Assembly: GCF_009727055.1 (NCBI RefSeq)
Contig: NC_052354.1
Coordinates: 52,042,931 to 52,106,930 of the forward strand
Length of the DNA: 64,000 nt
Source of the DNA: Benincasa hispida
Taxonomy: Eukaryota; Streptophyta; Magnoliopsida; Cucurbitales; Cucurbitaceae
Direction of reading: 5' to 3'
Shown: piece after piece, positions 45,201 through 59,000 of the stretch
Numbering within the stretch: the stretch's first letter is position 1
Layout of the letters: every line of letters begins with the position of its first letter
Translations under genes and position numbers: made by a program
Notes under the pieces: generated by a model
Seen by the model: only the letters and a program-made list of their open reading frames with translations
Database searches by the model: none
Told to the model about the DNA's origin: nothing

Positions 45201-48200
45201 TCCTGCCTCTTTGAGTCCACTTGTTTTTTTCATTCGGTTTTGGGCTACCACCAAATGTTCTTTCAATGCACGGAGGGCTGCATCCCTTGCCATTAACTTT
45301 TGTTCCACCAAATCATTTGACATTTTATTCTCTCCATAAGATATAAGGGGCAGGAGGGCACACCCAAAAACTGCCTGGTACGAAGTGGTTTGTATAGATG
45401 CGTGGAATGTCGTGTTATACCAGAGTTCTGCCCACGGGATCCAATTACTCCACTTTATTGGTTGTTCATTGCAAAAAACATCGCAAGTAGGTTGCAAGAC
45501 AACGGTTGACCCATTCTGTTTGTCCATCCGTTTGGGGATGGAAAGCAGTACTTCTCTTCAAGACTGTGCTCATCATTGCAAATAGTTCCTTCCAAAAGTT
45601 ACTGAGAAAGATCTTATCTCGATCGGTAATTATGGAACATGTGAAGTAATCCGGAGTGTCCTCCTAAAACAGAGTCATGGAACATGTGAATTAAAGCTGG
45701 TATTAGAGATGAAGATTTCGAGAGAACTAACCTTCTCTTGTATAGGAGTTTTCCATGATGCCACTGGTAGTTGGGTTTGCCCTCCAGATCTTCCTTCAAT
45801 TTTGCTGTGATACGCTGTAACTCTTCATCCCCTTCGACTTCCTTCAAGGCCACCTCCACATCCACCAAAGTTGGGTTGGATAGGAGGTAAGCGTGACAAG
45901 GCATCAACGGCTTTATTTTGCAACCCAGGTTAATATAGGATTTCAAAGTCATACCCCATTAGCTTGGTAAGCCAACATTGAAATTGTGGTTGCACTTCAC
46001 GTTGTTCCATTAAAATTTTAACGCTTTTTTATCAGAAATCACGGTGAACTTGTTACCAAGAAGATAATGTCTCCATTTCTGCACAGCCAAGACCACTGCC
46101 ATCAATTCTCTCTTGTAAATCAACTTCTCTTGAGCCCAGGGCGATAATTGTTGATTGAAGAAGGCAATAGGTTTGAGATTCTGAGATAGGACTGCCCCCA
46201 CTCTAGACGTTGAGGTATCTATTTCAATCACAAACGACTGAGAAAAATCAGGCAACGCCAATACGGAAATTGTTGTCATGGCCATCTTTAATTCCTCAAA
46301 GGCCTTAGAAGTAGCCTCGTTCCATCTAAACGAATTCTTTTGCAACAACCGAGTCAATGACGCTGCAATTTCCCCGTACCCCTTCACAAAACGTCTATAA
46401 TACCCCGATGACAATCCCAGGAACCCCCTAAGCTCTGAAATGTTCTTTGGTTGAGGCCATTGCAACATCGCGTTAATCTTCTCATCATCTGCCTCCACTC
46501 CTTGTTGAGATATCCAATGTCCCAAGAACTATATTCGGTATTGGCAAAAGGTGCACTTCTTTCTGTTAGCAAATAGATGGTTATCCAAAGACAATCGCTA
46601 AATGTAGTTCATGAGTAGTAATGTCGAGGCTGTAGACCAATATATCGTCGAAGAATATCAAAACGAAACGCTGGAGGAATGGGCGGAAGATCCGATTCAT
46701 CAGTGACTGGAACGTAGGAATTCTCAACGTCCTTCATGGGTGCAGAACGCCGTCTTCTCTATGTCCTCCTCTCTCACTTGTATTTGATGATATCCGGAAC
46801 ATAAATCCAATTTCGAGCAGACTGCAGAGTCGTGCAACTCATCCAACAACTCTTCAATAATCGGAAAAGGAAACTTGTCAGCCATGGTCACTTGGTTCAG
46901 CTTACGATAGTCTACACAGAACCTCTAGCTTTCATCCTTCTTCTTCACTAGGAGAACCAGGCTAGAGTAGGGGCTACGACTTGGTCGTATGATTCTTGCT
47001 TGTAGCATTTCATCCACCAACTCTTTGATTTCCTCCTTCTGAGCATGACCGTACTTATAAGGCCTAACATTATCTGGTGCTTGTCCTTCCCTGATCACTA
47101 TTTGGTGGTCAGCGGCCCGCTTCGGGCTAGTGTTTCCAGCGTTCCGAACACATCTTCACTTTCATTCAAAAGCGTTTGAATCCTCACCGGAAGAGCCTCT
47201 GTGTTTCCTTTGTCTACCCCATGCACATCCTCTGCTTCCCCTTCAATTTCAATGTTATGGAATTCAATAAAAAATCCTTGGTCTTCCTCTTCCCATATCT
47301 TGGATAAGGCTTTCAACGATACTTCAGTTTTGGTTAGAGAAGGATCCCCTCGGAGGGTTATCTATTTATCGTTGATCGCGAACGACATCGTTAGGGATGG
47401 CCAATGCACTCCCATGAACCCTGTTGTAAACAACCATTGCATTCCTAACACCACATCTATCCTCCCCAGGTTGATTGGAAGAAAATCGGTTGTCACCACT
47501 AAATCGGGTAATTTTACCACTACCGCTTTACAAATTTCGTTACCTTTGATTGCCGCTCCATTACCGATAACCACTCCGTATTTGGAGGTCTCAAATAGGG
47601 GTAATTTTAATTATGTAACGAGCCTTTGATGGATGAAGTTATGCGTGGCCTCGCACTCAATCAATACTTTGACTTTCTTCCCTTCGGTCGTTCCCTTCAA
47701 CTTCATCGTTCCTCTCTTGGAGAATCCGAGCATGCACCTCTATGATATTTCTGCTTCCTCCATCACCTCGAACGTATTAAGCTCCAAAACTTCTTCGCCT
47801 TTCGTTGTATCTACTTTGTCAAATTCCACATCATCATTGGCGATGAACAACATTAGCTCCCAATTCTTTTTTACCTTGCAGCAATGTCCTTGTGAATATT
47901 TGTCATTGCAATGGAAACAAAGACCCTTCTCGAGTCTTTCTCGGTATTCGCTATCGGATAATCTCTTCACAGCCGGATCTTTCTTCACAGAGTTTCCCTT
48001 CACTGGAATGGAGATTTGTCGAGTTCCCCCAATTTTAGTCCCCTTAGAGTTTGCCTTAATCATAGCGTGATTCGTTTTATTCCCGGTTTGGGCTTCCCCT
48101 TTCGCAGGCCCAATTTCCCTAAAATCTTTCAGGGCCAACTTAAGGGCCAGATTTCGGTCGTTAACTAATTGGGCTTCCTTCATACATGCCTCTAAGCCCA

Positions 48201-50019
48201 TTGGATGACGGCTGATCACCTCTACCTACAACTTCTATTCCAGTCCATTTAGGAAGGCATCCCTCAAAACGTCCTCTGCCATGTCTGGTAACGGTGCTGA
48301 GTAGGTGCCAAATTTTTTTACGTAATCGGCATAGGTACTTTTTTGCCTAATCCAAAGCAATTGAGCACTCAAACTCCCTTCAGCGGTAGGTCGGAAGTGT
48401 TCGAACATCCTCTTCTTCATCTCGTTCCACGACGCAATCAGATTCCTATTATGGCTCCATCGGAACCAATCCACCTCATCCGGAGCAAAACTAATCACGA
48501 CAACCTTCACTTTCTCTATCTCATTTAACTCATGGATCTCAAAATAGTGTTTCGTCCTGTACACCTATGACTCCGGATTCTCCCTTGCGAAGATCGGCAT
48601 CTCCAATTGTTTGTACTTACTCTTATCCCCCCTTGCTCTATGAATCGTAGCTGAGTCCGCTTCTTCTGTCTTCCCTTTCATTTTCGAACGCGATCCCTCG
48701 GCAACTACCAATTCATCGTTTTTCCTCACTAAACTACTTTCCCGAACTTCCTTTGATAATTTCTCAAAGCATTTACAAAGGCATACTATCACTCCCTTCA
48801 TCTCCGCAATGTCCCTCTTGTTCGTTTCCATTCTCTCCTCCATTTGTTTTTGCACCATTTGCCTTGTTCGCCCCAGGATGTTAGGGCTCTGATACCAATT
48901 TGTTAGGTATCCGATCCACTTGCACTCAGAAATACCCTCCAAGCAATGCAAAAATAACCAGAACAAGATGCCCCAAATAGTATATAGATTAAAAGGACAA
49001 GGAAATAACTAAATATAAGTCTTAGAAAGGAAATAAGAGCTCAAAGCAAGCCAATTTGAGAGGGCTGGAAAACTCTCCTCTAAAAGCTCACTCAGCTTTT
49101 ACCAAAAATAGCCTGATTCCCTCATTCCCTCATTCCCTTTTATGGTAAAGTTAGTGGTCCCCTCCCCTAACTAATTTTCCCGTTCCACTTCCTTTGCTGG
49201 TAATATGCTTGGTAAAATCCCTTTTCTGCCCTTCCTCTTGTATGTATGAATCACTGGAGGTCTAACAACTACACTGGACTTACTGAATCAATGTAAACCT
49301 CTCCTGCTTGAGGAAACATTTTTCCATCTTCTAATATGACAAGTTATGAGGTTCTCCTAAAGTTTCTCTTTATTTGATGAAATAGTTTCTCATTAATATA
49401 CACGGAATTAGACGATAAAAATTTTCCTCAGACAGAGTCTTTTTGGTAACTATAATCTCGTAAACTTTTGGGAGTCTATATAGATGAATTGTGCATTTGT
49501 TTTACATCCTCATTTTGGTGTCAGACATACTCCATTGCTATCTCTTCTTCTTGTAACTAATTTATAATCAATGGGGCTTCCTTTTTCTTTTTTAGTGGAT
49601 AAAAATTATGGGATGCATCTAGGAAAAAGTTGTCCCTTTAGTGCATGTGCGTTTATATGTTTTTTTTCCTCCCCTTAAGATTGCTTGTGCTACGGCTGGA
49701 GAGGTCAGAAAATGGATCGAGGCATTTGATCACGCCAAGCAACAGGTACAAAATTCTCAAGTGGAAGGTTAATTAATTTTTATGTTTGGATGGGCAATAA
49801 ATGTAACCAGAACAGGCGACGATTTATCATTACCTGTTAACAAGAATGCAACTTGGAAATTTTTTGTGAAGCATGACACTTTGTTCTGTTACATTGTCAT
49901 GTCACAATTGCTAAAAATACTATTTATCTTTTGTTTAGTTAATTGACATTAATTTGATAGGCTGAGTATGAGCTGTCCAGAGGAGCTAGCCCCCGAGACA
50001 AACTGAACATGGAGGAAGA
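42257..50019 (+). CDS. exons 1-5: PH domain module
   Basis: Exon 1 ends [15 protein letters not shown] after the [19 protein letters not shown] block. Exon 2 gives [20 protein letters not shown]. Exon 3 gives [18 protein letters not shown]. Exon 4 gives [20 protein letters not shown] with the conserved C-terminal tryptophan of PH folds. Exon 5 gives [19 protein letters not shown]. The PH domain is therefore cut by the 5.8-kb intron 3 (43894-49679). ATG 42257 is the first ATG after the pyrimidine-rich leader. Confidence 0.88.
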
Positions 50020-53000
50020 GTAAGCATTTTTCTTTAGAAAAAGTTTGCATGGAGGTTTTCACAGACTCATTTTTGGTACAATTAATTAATTGAGAGTAAC
50101 TGTTTGGATGGATACTTTATTATAAACTATGTGATAGTTCTGAATGAAGTCATAGTGCTTTCATTTGTGTATGGGGGAGAACTGCCTGTCTATAAAGGGT
50201 AGACTTTTCTGATGTAGTTCGTTTGTGTTTTTTTTTGGAAAGGAAACGATTCATTATATTAATAAATAGAGAGGAGCTAAAGCTCAAAGTACAAGAGAGT
50301 TATACAAAGAGAAAAGCGGAAATACAAGTGCTTCTAAAAGGATCAGGAGATGCACACGGACGTCTCAACTAGGTTGACCCTCCCTTAGCACCCTCATCAT
50401 TTCCAATTCAAACCCATAACTGGGAGAGATAATAACAAGATTACAAAATGAGAGGACAATAACCAAAGAAACATCGAAAATGAGAATTTAATAATAAAGT
50501 CAAAGCAGTGGCCTAAAACTTATGGAAATAAATAAAAAGTTCAATGAGTAGTGCTGAAATCTGGTAGTGTTTAATGCTGTCCGAAGGGGGGGAGGGTGGA
50601 TATAAAGGCCCCCTAGTTGAGGTTGAAATCTGAAAGACTATAGGCAAGGAAAGGATTGGAGAGGATGCACCAGGAGGAGGCTTGACGACGGGCGGCTTCA
50701 AAACGGTCTTGGCATCTAGTAACTTTGTTATGGAAAATCCTTTGATTTCTTTCAAACCAAAGGTCTTTCAATAAGGCTTTTACTGCATTACACCATAACA
50801 GACGGATGGATTTGTGGAAAATGGGGCCGGCAAGGAGTTTAAACACATTACTTTTGAAATCATTGCACAAGATCCATGAAAAGTTGAAGAAACACAGCAG
50901 CTTTTTCCAACACCAATCTGAATAAGGGCATGTAAAGAAGAGTTCTGATTTTGATGAAGACCAAACTGCATAGTCATTGCTGGAAAGGGGGAAATCTCGG
51001 CAAGAGTGTCCCAAGTTTCTATTTCTGCTAGCAGCCTCTCCTCTTTCTGTTTTAGTTCTTCCTTATTGCTGTGATGCCATTTTTTTACTGCTGTTTTCAC
51101 TTCTTTCAGCTTCTGATTTAGTACAAACCTAGCCCATCCATGTACTTTACTGTCAAACCATGTTTTCTCTATAATTTGGGTGCAATCTTTGTTGAGTAGT
51201 CAGCTATTACAAAACCTGAAAGGTGAAGGACCCCAGCCGAAAGAGCCGGCTTCTAATAAAATTGGGTAGTGATCTGAAAAAATTTGGGCTTGTCTATTGG
51301 TTCTAGAATTTTCAAATAACTCATCCCAATCTTTTGATATGAAGAAACGGTCTAGTAAGGATCTTGAAACAATGATGCCTTCCCTTGACCACGTAAATTT
51401 CCCATTACTCAACCGGATTTCCATGAGTTTTGCTTGCTCAATGAACTTATTAAACTTTCTCATGCCTCTAGTACTTCTACCCAAGGGGAATCTTTCGTGT
51501 GCCCATCCTGTGATATTAAAATCACCACCCATACACCATGCCTCTTCACAGTAAGCTACCAAGGAAAGTAGTTCTTCCCACACAAATTTTCTTTCTTTGT
51601 AATCGGTTGACCCATATACATTAGTGACCCAACAAATCTTTTTACAAGTAGTGTTGCATTTTTTTTTTTTTTGAAAAGGAAACAACCTTTATTAATCAAT
51701 AAATATAGTACAAGAGATGAGTACTTTGATAATAAAGGAGAATACAAAGAAACCAAACAGAAAACCAAAGGATCAGTAGGTGCACCCGGGCATCTCAACT
51801 AGGTTGACATCCCCATAGCACCCTCATCATATCTAACATAGAGATAAAGCCATCAAAGGCTAATAGAAGAGCAGTCTAATGAGACAATACAAGGAAAATC
51901 TTGCAACCGGACAATGTAAAGATCTAAGCTACAAAAATCTAAATTACATCAAGAAGTTAAGACAATTAAGAATACTAATGAAAGAGAAGCTGCTGTCTCT
52001 ATCGCCGATGCTTCGATTAGTCTTCCATTTGAAAGAAAGGCTGCCAATTTAAACTTATGTCTTGCAAGGAGTAGGCTTCAAAGCAATTAGAAAGGGAGCA
52101 CCAAAGAGAGGCATTGAGTTTTGCCGCCTCAAAGCGAGTAAACAAAGGAGTTTGCTTTCCATTGAACACTCTTTGATTTCTTTCAAATCAGATTTCAACC
52201 AGCACTGCTTTTACCCCATTAATCCATAGTAAATTGGAGTATTTCTTCAGGATAGGACCTGAAAGTAATTGTTGTATATTGCTTCTAAAAGAAGTATCAA
52301 AGACCCAAGAAGTGTTGAAGCAATTAAGGAATTCTTTCCAGCAGTTGAAGGCAAAACAGCAGTCAAAGAATAAGTGTTGAAGGTCTTCTTCAGCTGATTT
52401 ACAAAGGACACACCAATTGGGGAAGATAGAATAGCAAGGCAGTTTTTTTTGCAGCACTGAGGAACAATTTAGGGTTCCAAACAGCATTATCCAAACTGTT
52501 ATATTAACTCTTCGAGGGCTGTTGGACTTCCATAGGCTCTTGTGAAGGTTGGTTGAAATTGGGGTGGTCTCAGAAAGGTGATTAACCAGTGATTTTACTG
52601 AGAAAGAGCCATTTTTTTCAAGGGACCAAATGCGAGTGTCTGCCCTATTAGATAATTTTTGCTTAACCAATATTGCTAGTAGGGATTGGAACTCTAAAAT
52701 CTCATCATCTTTTAGGTCTCTTCTGAAGTTTAGAGTCCATGAGGAGGTGTGATAGTCCCAAAAGTGTGATACTGAACCGTTGGGAAGTGATGCTAAGCCA
52801 AAAAGGGAAGGAAATCTGTCTTTTAACTGAAAAAATTCCAGCCAAGGGTCTTGCCAAAATGCAATTCTGGTTTCATTCCCCACTTTAAAGTCTGCCAACT
52901 TCTCAATATTCAACCAAGATCTTGAAATATTTGTCCAAGGGCTTCGAAGACTACAGTGGACCTTGCCAGAAGTGTGCCAACCAAATTGACTGCTACCATG

Positions 53001-56000
53001 GAACTCAAAATAACTTGACTCCAAAGGGAGGGTTTCTCTTTTAGGAACCTCTAACCCCATTTGGCTAGTAAGGCCACGTTTTTAGCTTTTAAACCTCCAA
53101 TTCCGAGTCCCCCATCTGCTTGTTTCTTATAGACGATCTCCCACTTTGCTAAATGATTTATCTTTCCCCCTTTAAAGCCTTCCCAAAAAAAGTTTCTGAT
53201 GATTCTTTCAATGGCTAAAATCACTTTTTTAGGCATAAAAAAAGAGGACATGTAGGTTGGGAGGTTGACAAGGACTGAGTTGCACAAGGTAGCTCTTCCA
53301 CCTCTTGTTAAGTTGTATCTTCTCCACTTGTCAAGTTTTTTATGAACTTTATCAATGACCGGCTGCCAAAACAACAATTTCTTTGGGTGCCCCCCAAGAG
53401 GAAGACCCAAATATATGAAAGGAAGGTGGTTAATTGGCAATTCAGCCTTGAAGCTACTGCCCTCAACTTAGAATCTTCAATATTTAACCCACAAATGGCA
53501 GATTTTTCCCAATTAACTTTCTGCCCCGAGCACCACTCAAACAAAGTAATAGATTTTTTGAGATTGTCTAGCATGTCATCGTCATACTTGCAAAAGAGTA
53601 GAGTATCATCAGCAAACTGGAGAATAGAGATATGAACCTTGTTTTTCCCGACCACAAAGCCTTCAAACAGCCCTTTTTTCTTGGATTCTTGAAACCAAAA
53701 CACTAAGCAAGTCGCTAACCAAAAGAAAAGGGAAGGGGGATAGGGGGTCACCTTGTCTAATTCCCCTTGTGGCCTTAATCCTTCCTCTTGGCCTTCCATT
53801 AATGAAGATGGAAAACATTGGATTAGTGATACAACCCAAAATCCAAGATATCTACTTGGGGTAGAAGTTCCTTTCTTTAAGGGTTTTTTCAAGAAAATCC
53901 CAATCCACTCTATCAAAAGCCTTTTCAAGGTCAAGCTTTAAAATCCAACCCTTTTTCTTCTTATTTCTATAGTGTTCTACTACTTCATTAGCTATTAAGA
54001 CCGGATCAAGGATTTGTCTCCCTTCAATGAAAGCACTTTGAGTTTGACTTATAAGGCTAGGCATTACTTTCTTGAGTCTTTCTGCAAGTACTCTAGCTAT
54101 AATCTTATAGATTATAGTAGATAGCTAATAGGCCTGAAGTCTTTCACTAACACTGCCTCTGATTTCTTCTGGATTAGGCAAATAAAATTTTCTTTGATGC
54201 AATAGTTGAGCTTTCCATTGCGGTAGAAATCATCAAATATACTCTTTAGATTGTCCTTTAGTAAAATCCCAAAATTTTAGGATAAATTCAATGGTAGAAA
54301 TTGTCCGGTTCTTTTTCAGTCTGGTTCAATCAGCCCAGTCCAATTTACTTCAGTTAAACCGGTTTTAGTTTGGTTTGGTTTAACTAGTTTGGTTTACTCC
54401 ATTTCGTTTGGTTCAAGTTGGTCTAATTTGGTTTATTTGCAATTATGAAAAATCCCCTATTGAAAAAAAAAAACTTTTGTGGGTCTTTATTCTGCTTTCA
54501 AATCACCCGTTTGTGAGTTTTGTTTTAGATCTCTTTATGAGGATCTTTGTTTCTAGCCCAAAATTTCTTGTTTCATTCTTTGTAGGTTTTGTTATAGATC
54601 TCTCTATGAGGATCTTTGTTTCCAAACTAGAAGTTTGTTTCCCTTCTTTGTGGGTTTATGTTTCCAACCTACTTCATGTTTTCATTCTTCATAGGTTTCT
54701 GTTTCCATCCCAGATTTGCTGTTTTGTTTTTGAGATTTTCTTCACAAACTCAAGTTGTTCATCATTCTACCACCTTGAGTTTGAGGGAGGGTGTTAAAGG
54801 AAATTTGGGTTTATTCCTAGTTATTATTTTCCATTGTTATTTTCCTTTTTGGTATTTTCCATTTATGTATTTTCTTTAATGGTTTCTTGATGTTTATTTA
54901 TTCACTTTTGTAAAAGGTTGATTATGTACTTTGATTTATTCAATAATATACAAAATTAACAATCATGACCCTTTGACCTCTTGAAAATATTATTTAGGCC
55001 AAATATACTAGTGTTCCTATTTAGGCCAATTAATAGGAACACTAGTTTGAGAAGCCAACGGACCAACATTCTTAAGCAAAAGGAAACTATTTTGGACCAT
55101 ACTTCCATTAATGGTTGCAACTATTTTTCAACATGGAGAGCTCATTTAGTAGAGGTGGTTTCAAAAAACTTTTCAGTATTTCCATGGAGTAAAGCAGTTG
55201 TAGTTGCGAGTTATTGGAGAACTAAACTCAAAGATGGGTTCCTCTCTTTAGAAAGGCTTTAGAGGAAAAAGACTTAGTTGAATGGAGCTCCATCCACCAT
55301 TCTCAACACTAAGATGCTTATGGAAACATGAGAGGGATTTAGTGGGTAGAAACGATTTCCCTCGCCTCGGCAATTTGCTTTGGAGTCTTAAGATCCCTAA
55401 GCAATGTCAAATATAAATTTGGTCTCTAGCTTTAGGGTGCTTATAGACACCTGATAATTCGATCCAAACCACGCCATAGCACTTGAGAAATTGTCAGAAA
55501 TAACCCCCACAAGTTTTCATCTTTCACAATTAGCACCCTTTTTGGCAATTGATTATAATAGTTGTTCTTGGAACTTCCCGATTGAGATTGGTCTTGAGAT
55601 TCGAATACAAATTTAACTTCTTTTCCTCGCACATCCAAACCATTGATTTTTTTGGACTTTCTTGGTGGAATCTTGTCCAAGACGAAAATTGGGATTGTAT
55701 GTAATCTTTCCCAAATCTTATGGGTCTTTTCCTACATCCCAATTTCACTAATGCCAAGAGAATCAATATTACATGTTGAAATTGCATCATTCTTCTCGAT
55801 AGTTTATGAATAGGGATATTGCAACATTCCCTCTTCATAACCCAATTGCATCAGTATTACATTTGTACTGGTGCTATTGGGTCGATTTGTTTCTATCTGC
55901 TTCAATTCTTGATCTGAATAATTACATATTTTTGGGGAAATTTGAGATTGTTTTGAGGTTGTTGAAACTGTCAAGAAATCAAGGTTTTGAAAATTTAGAA

Positions 56001-59000
56001 TCTCATAATTTGTGGAACTGGAATGTAGGTGTACTGAGTTGGATTATGAATAAATAATTTGAAGAAGATTAGAAAAGGTTATGAAAGATTTGGGAAAGAT
56101 TACATACAATTCCAGTCTTGGCTGAGATTCCACCAAGAAAACCCAAAAAAATCAATAGTTTGGATGTGCAATGAAAAGAAGTTAAATTTTTATTTGAATC
56201 TCGGGGTCGATCTTGACCGGGACAAATGGAGAAAAACTATTATAACGAATTGTGGTTGTCCTCTTTGTGTATTTTAGGTAGAAATGTGCAGGGTGCACTT
56301 TTTACTTGCATGGCTGCAGGAAGCCTTTCATACTTGGTTCTCACAGCCTTAAATATTGCCTGGGACCATCACTCCTCCACAAAGATGGCCTTGCTTCAAA
56401 TCTTCTGCAGATGGCCTTTCTCTAGTCCTGATAGAAATTGGAACTTTGGGTTGTTGCTTGCTGAACTTTCTTGTGGTTGACAAGGAATAAACGTAACTTT
56501 ACCAACAGTGAGAGTTTTGTTTGGTATCTACTTCCCTCACTCAGTAAATCCCAACAAGTATAGAAGAAGAAAAACAGAGCAACAGAGCTCTGAATGTATA
56601 TTGCCGATATAATGTGACGATATAAGTTCAATTACAATTGCAAAGAAAGGAAACAAGTACTCAACAAGCAAATCACTCAAAGCTTCTTCTTGGTGTTCCC
56701 TATCCAAGAAATTTTCTGATTATTCTGTTCAAGATATTTGTCTTAATTGGAATACTTTCTTTCATTCTATGTAATTACGTCTTTAAGACATAGTTTTCTA
56801 TTGCATTTGTTATATTTTGTTTTGGGGTACGATGAGGATGCTATGGGTGTGTCAATCTAGTTTAGATAGCCAGGTGCATCTGCTTATCCCTAGTTCTTGA
56901 TATTTCGTAGTTTCTTGTAATTCGAGCGTTAATCTCTTTTCATTTCATCAATCAAAAGTGTTGTTTCCTTAAAAAAAAAAAAAAAGTAAAAGCAAAACCT
57001 GCACTTTCGAGAGAGCCGGTGATCCTCTCCTCAAAAGCTCCTTCAGCCATTACCAAAAATATCCACTTCTCTACTAATTCCCACACTTTCCTTTTATAAC
57101 TATTTCTGTGGTTCCCTCAAATCAAATCCTCATGGTTAGCATCCCCTGCAGGTGGTGTCTTCTGTGCAATACCTCTTCCACCCCTCCTCTTATATGTATA
57201 AAGTATTGGGGGCTCAACAAGTTATTTGTTCGGCTTTCGGACAATATCTTTTACTTTTTGTTCTCATCGGCTCTTAAATTTAACTCATTTTGTAATTATT
57301 CTTTTTCTAATACTTGGCTTATTGGAGGGCCTTTATCTAACACGTTGATCCTTACTCCTCTACCTTTCAAGCTCTTTTGCCAACTGCACACATTTCTTAT
57401 TAGAAAGATGTCAAATCAGATTTTAAGTGAAAAACCTGATCAGCTTTCTTGGGCTACCTTTTGGAGATAATCCGAAAGAGCCATAGGAAAACCTTCATAC
57501 ATAGGAAGAAGATGGAGATTTGGGAGAATTGTTTATTGTGGCCTACAATTGTAGATCTCCTTCTAATGATATTTGTAAGTATTTCTGTTCCTATATCCTT
57601 ATAGTGGGATACTATTTGTGTAAGTCGAACTCCTTGGATCTTGGGGTTTTGCATCTTTATTTATTTATTTTTTCTTCTGAAGGTATTTCCCATAAAAGGA
57701 AAAACTGATATAGAGGTGTTGTTTTTTGGAGAATATTTTGTTCTCAAAAAAAAAAAAAAAAAAACCCAGATTCCCATTGGCACAATCCTTGAATTCGAAG
57801 TTTATCCTGCACAAGCTATTCTGCTGAATATCTTCATCCCCATCTCCCCCCCCCAAGTCCTCCTTCACCTCTCTCTTTCTCTCTTCTCTGTAATGAGAAA
57901 TATGAAAGAATTAAAATACCAACTACACAACAAGGTGGTTGCCAGAAAATTATCCAAAAGGAATATATAGCCATCATAAATAGTGTTCTCAATTATCAAT
58001 TATAAGAGAATATGAAGGAATAATTTGATATTAAAAAAAAAAAAAAAGTGACATATTGAGATGCTCTAAACCCCAAACTTCTTCCTTTGAAATATTTTAT
58101 TATAAAAAATCCTCCTACTTTCTTGCCAAGGTGGTCAACTACATAGCCACAGGACAAATCTTCCTGGAGGATAGATCCCTGGAATTCAGGATGGGGGCAT
58201 GGCTAATCTAAAAAAATATGTTTTGCGTCAATATGAAAGAAATCATACCGATGCTTGATGTCCCCAGTTTCTGATTGTAATAAAGAAAAAATTGAATGGC
58301 AACTCTGCAAATAGTTTAGTTTGTGAACTTCACCATTATTATTATGTAATGGTTGGAAACTTCCCATGACCAGTTGTAGAATATAAAAAATGAATAACTG
58401 CTACTCTTGGAAAGTAGTTAGAATTTGACATTTATTTGTGATATTGGTTGGATTTCGTTTGGTTTAATTGGACGTTCCAATCTGCATTTGAGTATCCTTG
58501 GTGTTATATTTCTTGGGTTCTTTATGTATTGTTGTTCCTTTTCTGGCCTAACTTTGCATTTAACCAGCTTGACCCTCCTCATTTCTTGGTTGCTTTCTTA
58601 TCGTTGACCAACTTTCATGTTATGGAAGGATAAATCTGGATGGACACAGACCAAGAGTTAGACGGTATGCACATGGATTGAAAAAACTAATAAAAATTGG
58701 ACAAGGTGAGGTAGCTTGTGTTTTGTGTCCTATGTTTAGATGGTGATCGTTTTAATTTTACATGACTATTTGGTGAATTAAGAAAGCTAAATGGTTAGGA
58801 GGAGTTTTACATGTTTGACATCAGTTACAATTTATCATAGTGCTAGAGTTGCACAAGTGCATGGACATTATTGTACTTGAATTGTGAAATGAAGGTTAAT
58901 TCTCAGGTTTGGTAAACAATGAAATATGTTCCTTACCCCTGGTTGACACACCAGATAAATTCAGTATATCAAGTTGCAGTGCCAGATCAAGAAATCTAAG

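Larger units (their letters stand above)
44332..49267 (-). mobile_element. Ty3/gypsy chromovirus in intron 3, TSD ACTAC
   Basis: The LTRs lie at 44332-44749 (418 bp) and 48901-49267 (367 bp). ACTAC flanks at 44327-44331 and 49268-49272. Minus-strand order is 5' LTR, tRNA-iMet primer site, gag with zinc knuckle, protease, RT, RNase H, integrase, chromodomain, polypurine tract, 3' LTR. At 4.9 kb it is complete in layout but carries many stops and an integrase deletion. It lies antisense to the host gene, so its poly-A signals should not cut the host transcript. Confidence 0.93.

Noticed and set aside
54408..54797. 129-codon frame as a membrane protein
   Set aside because: Its hydrophobicity comes from T-rich sequence just before an LTR polypurine tract.
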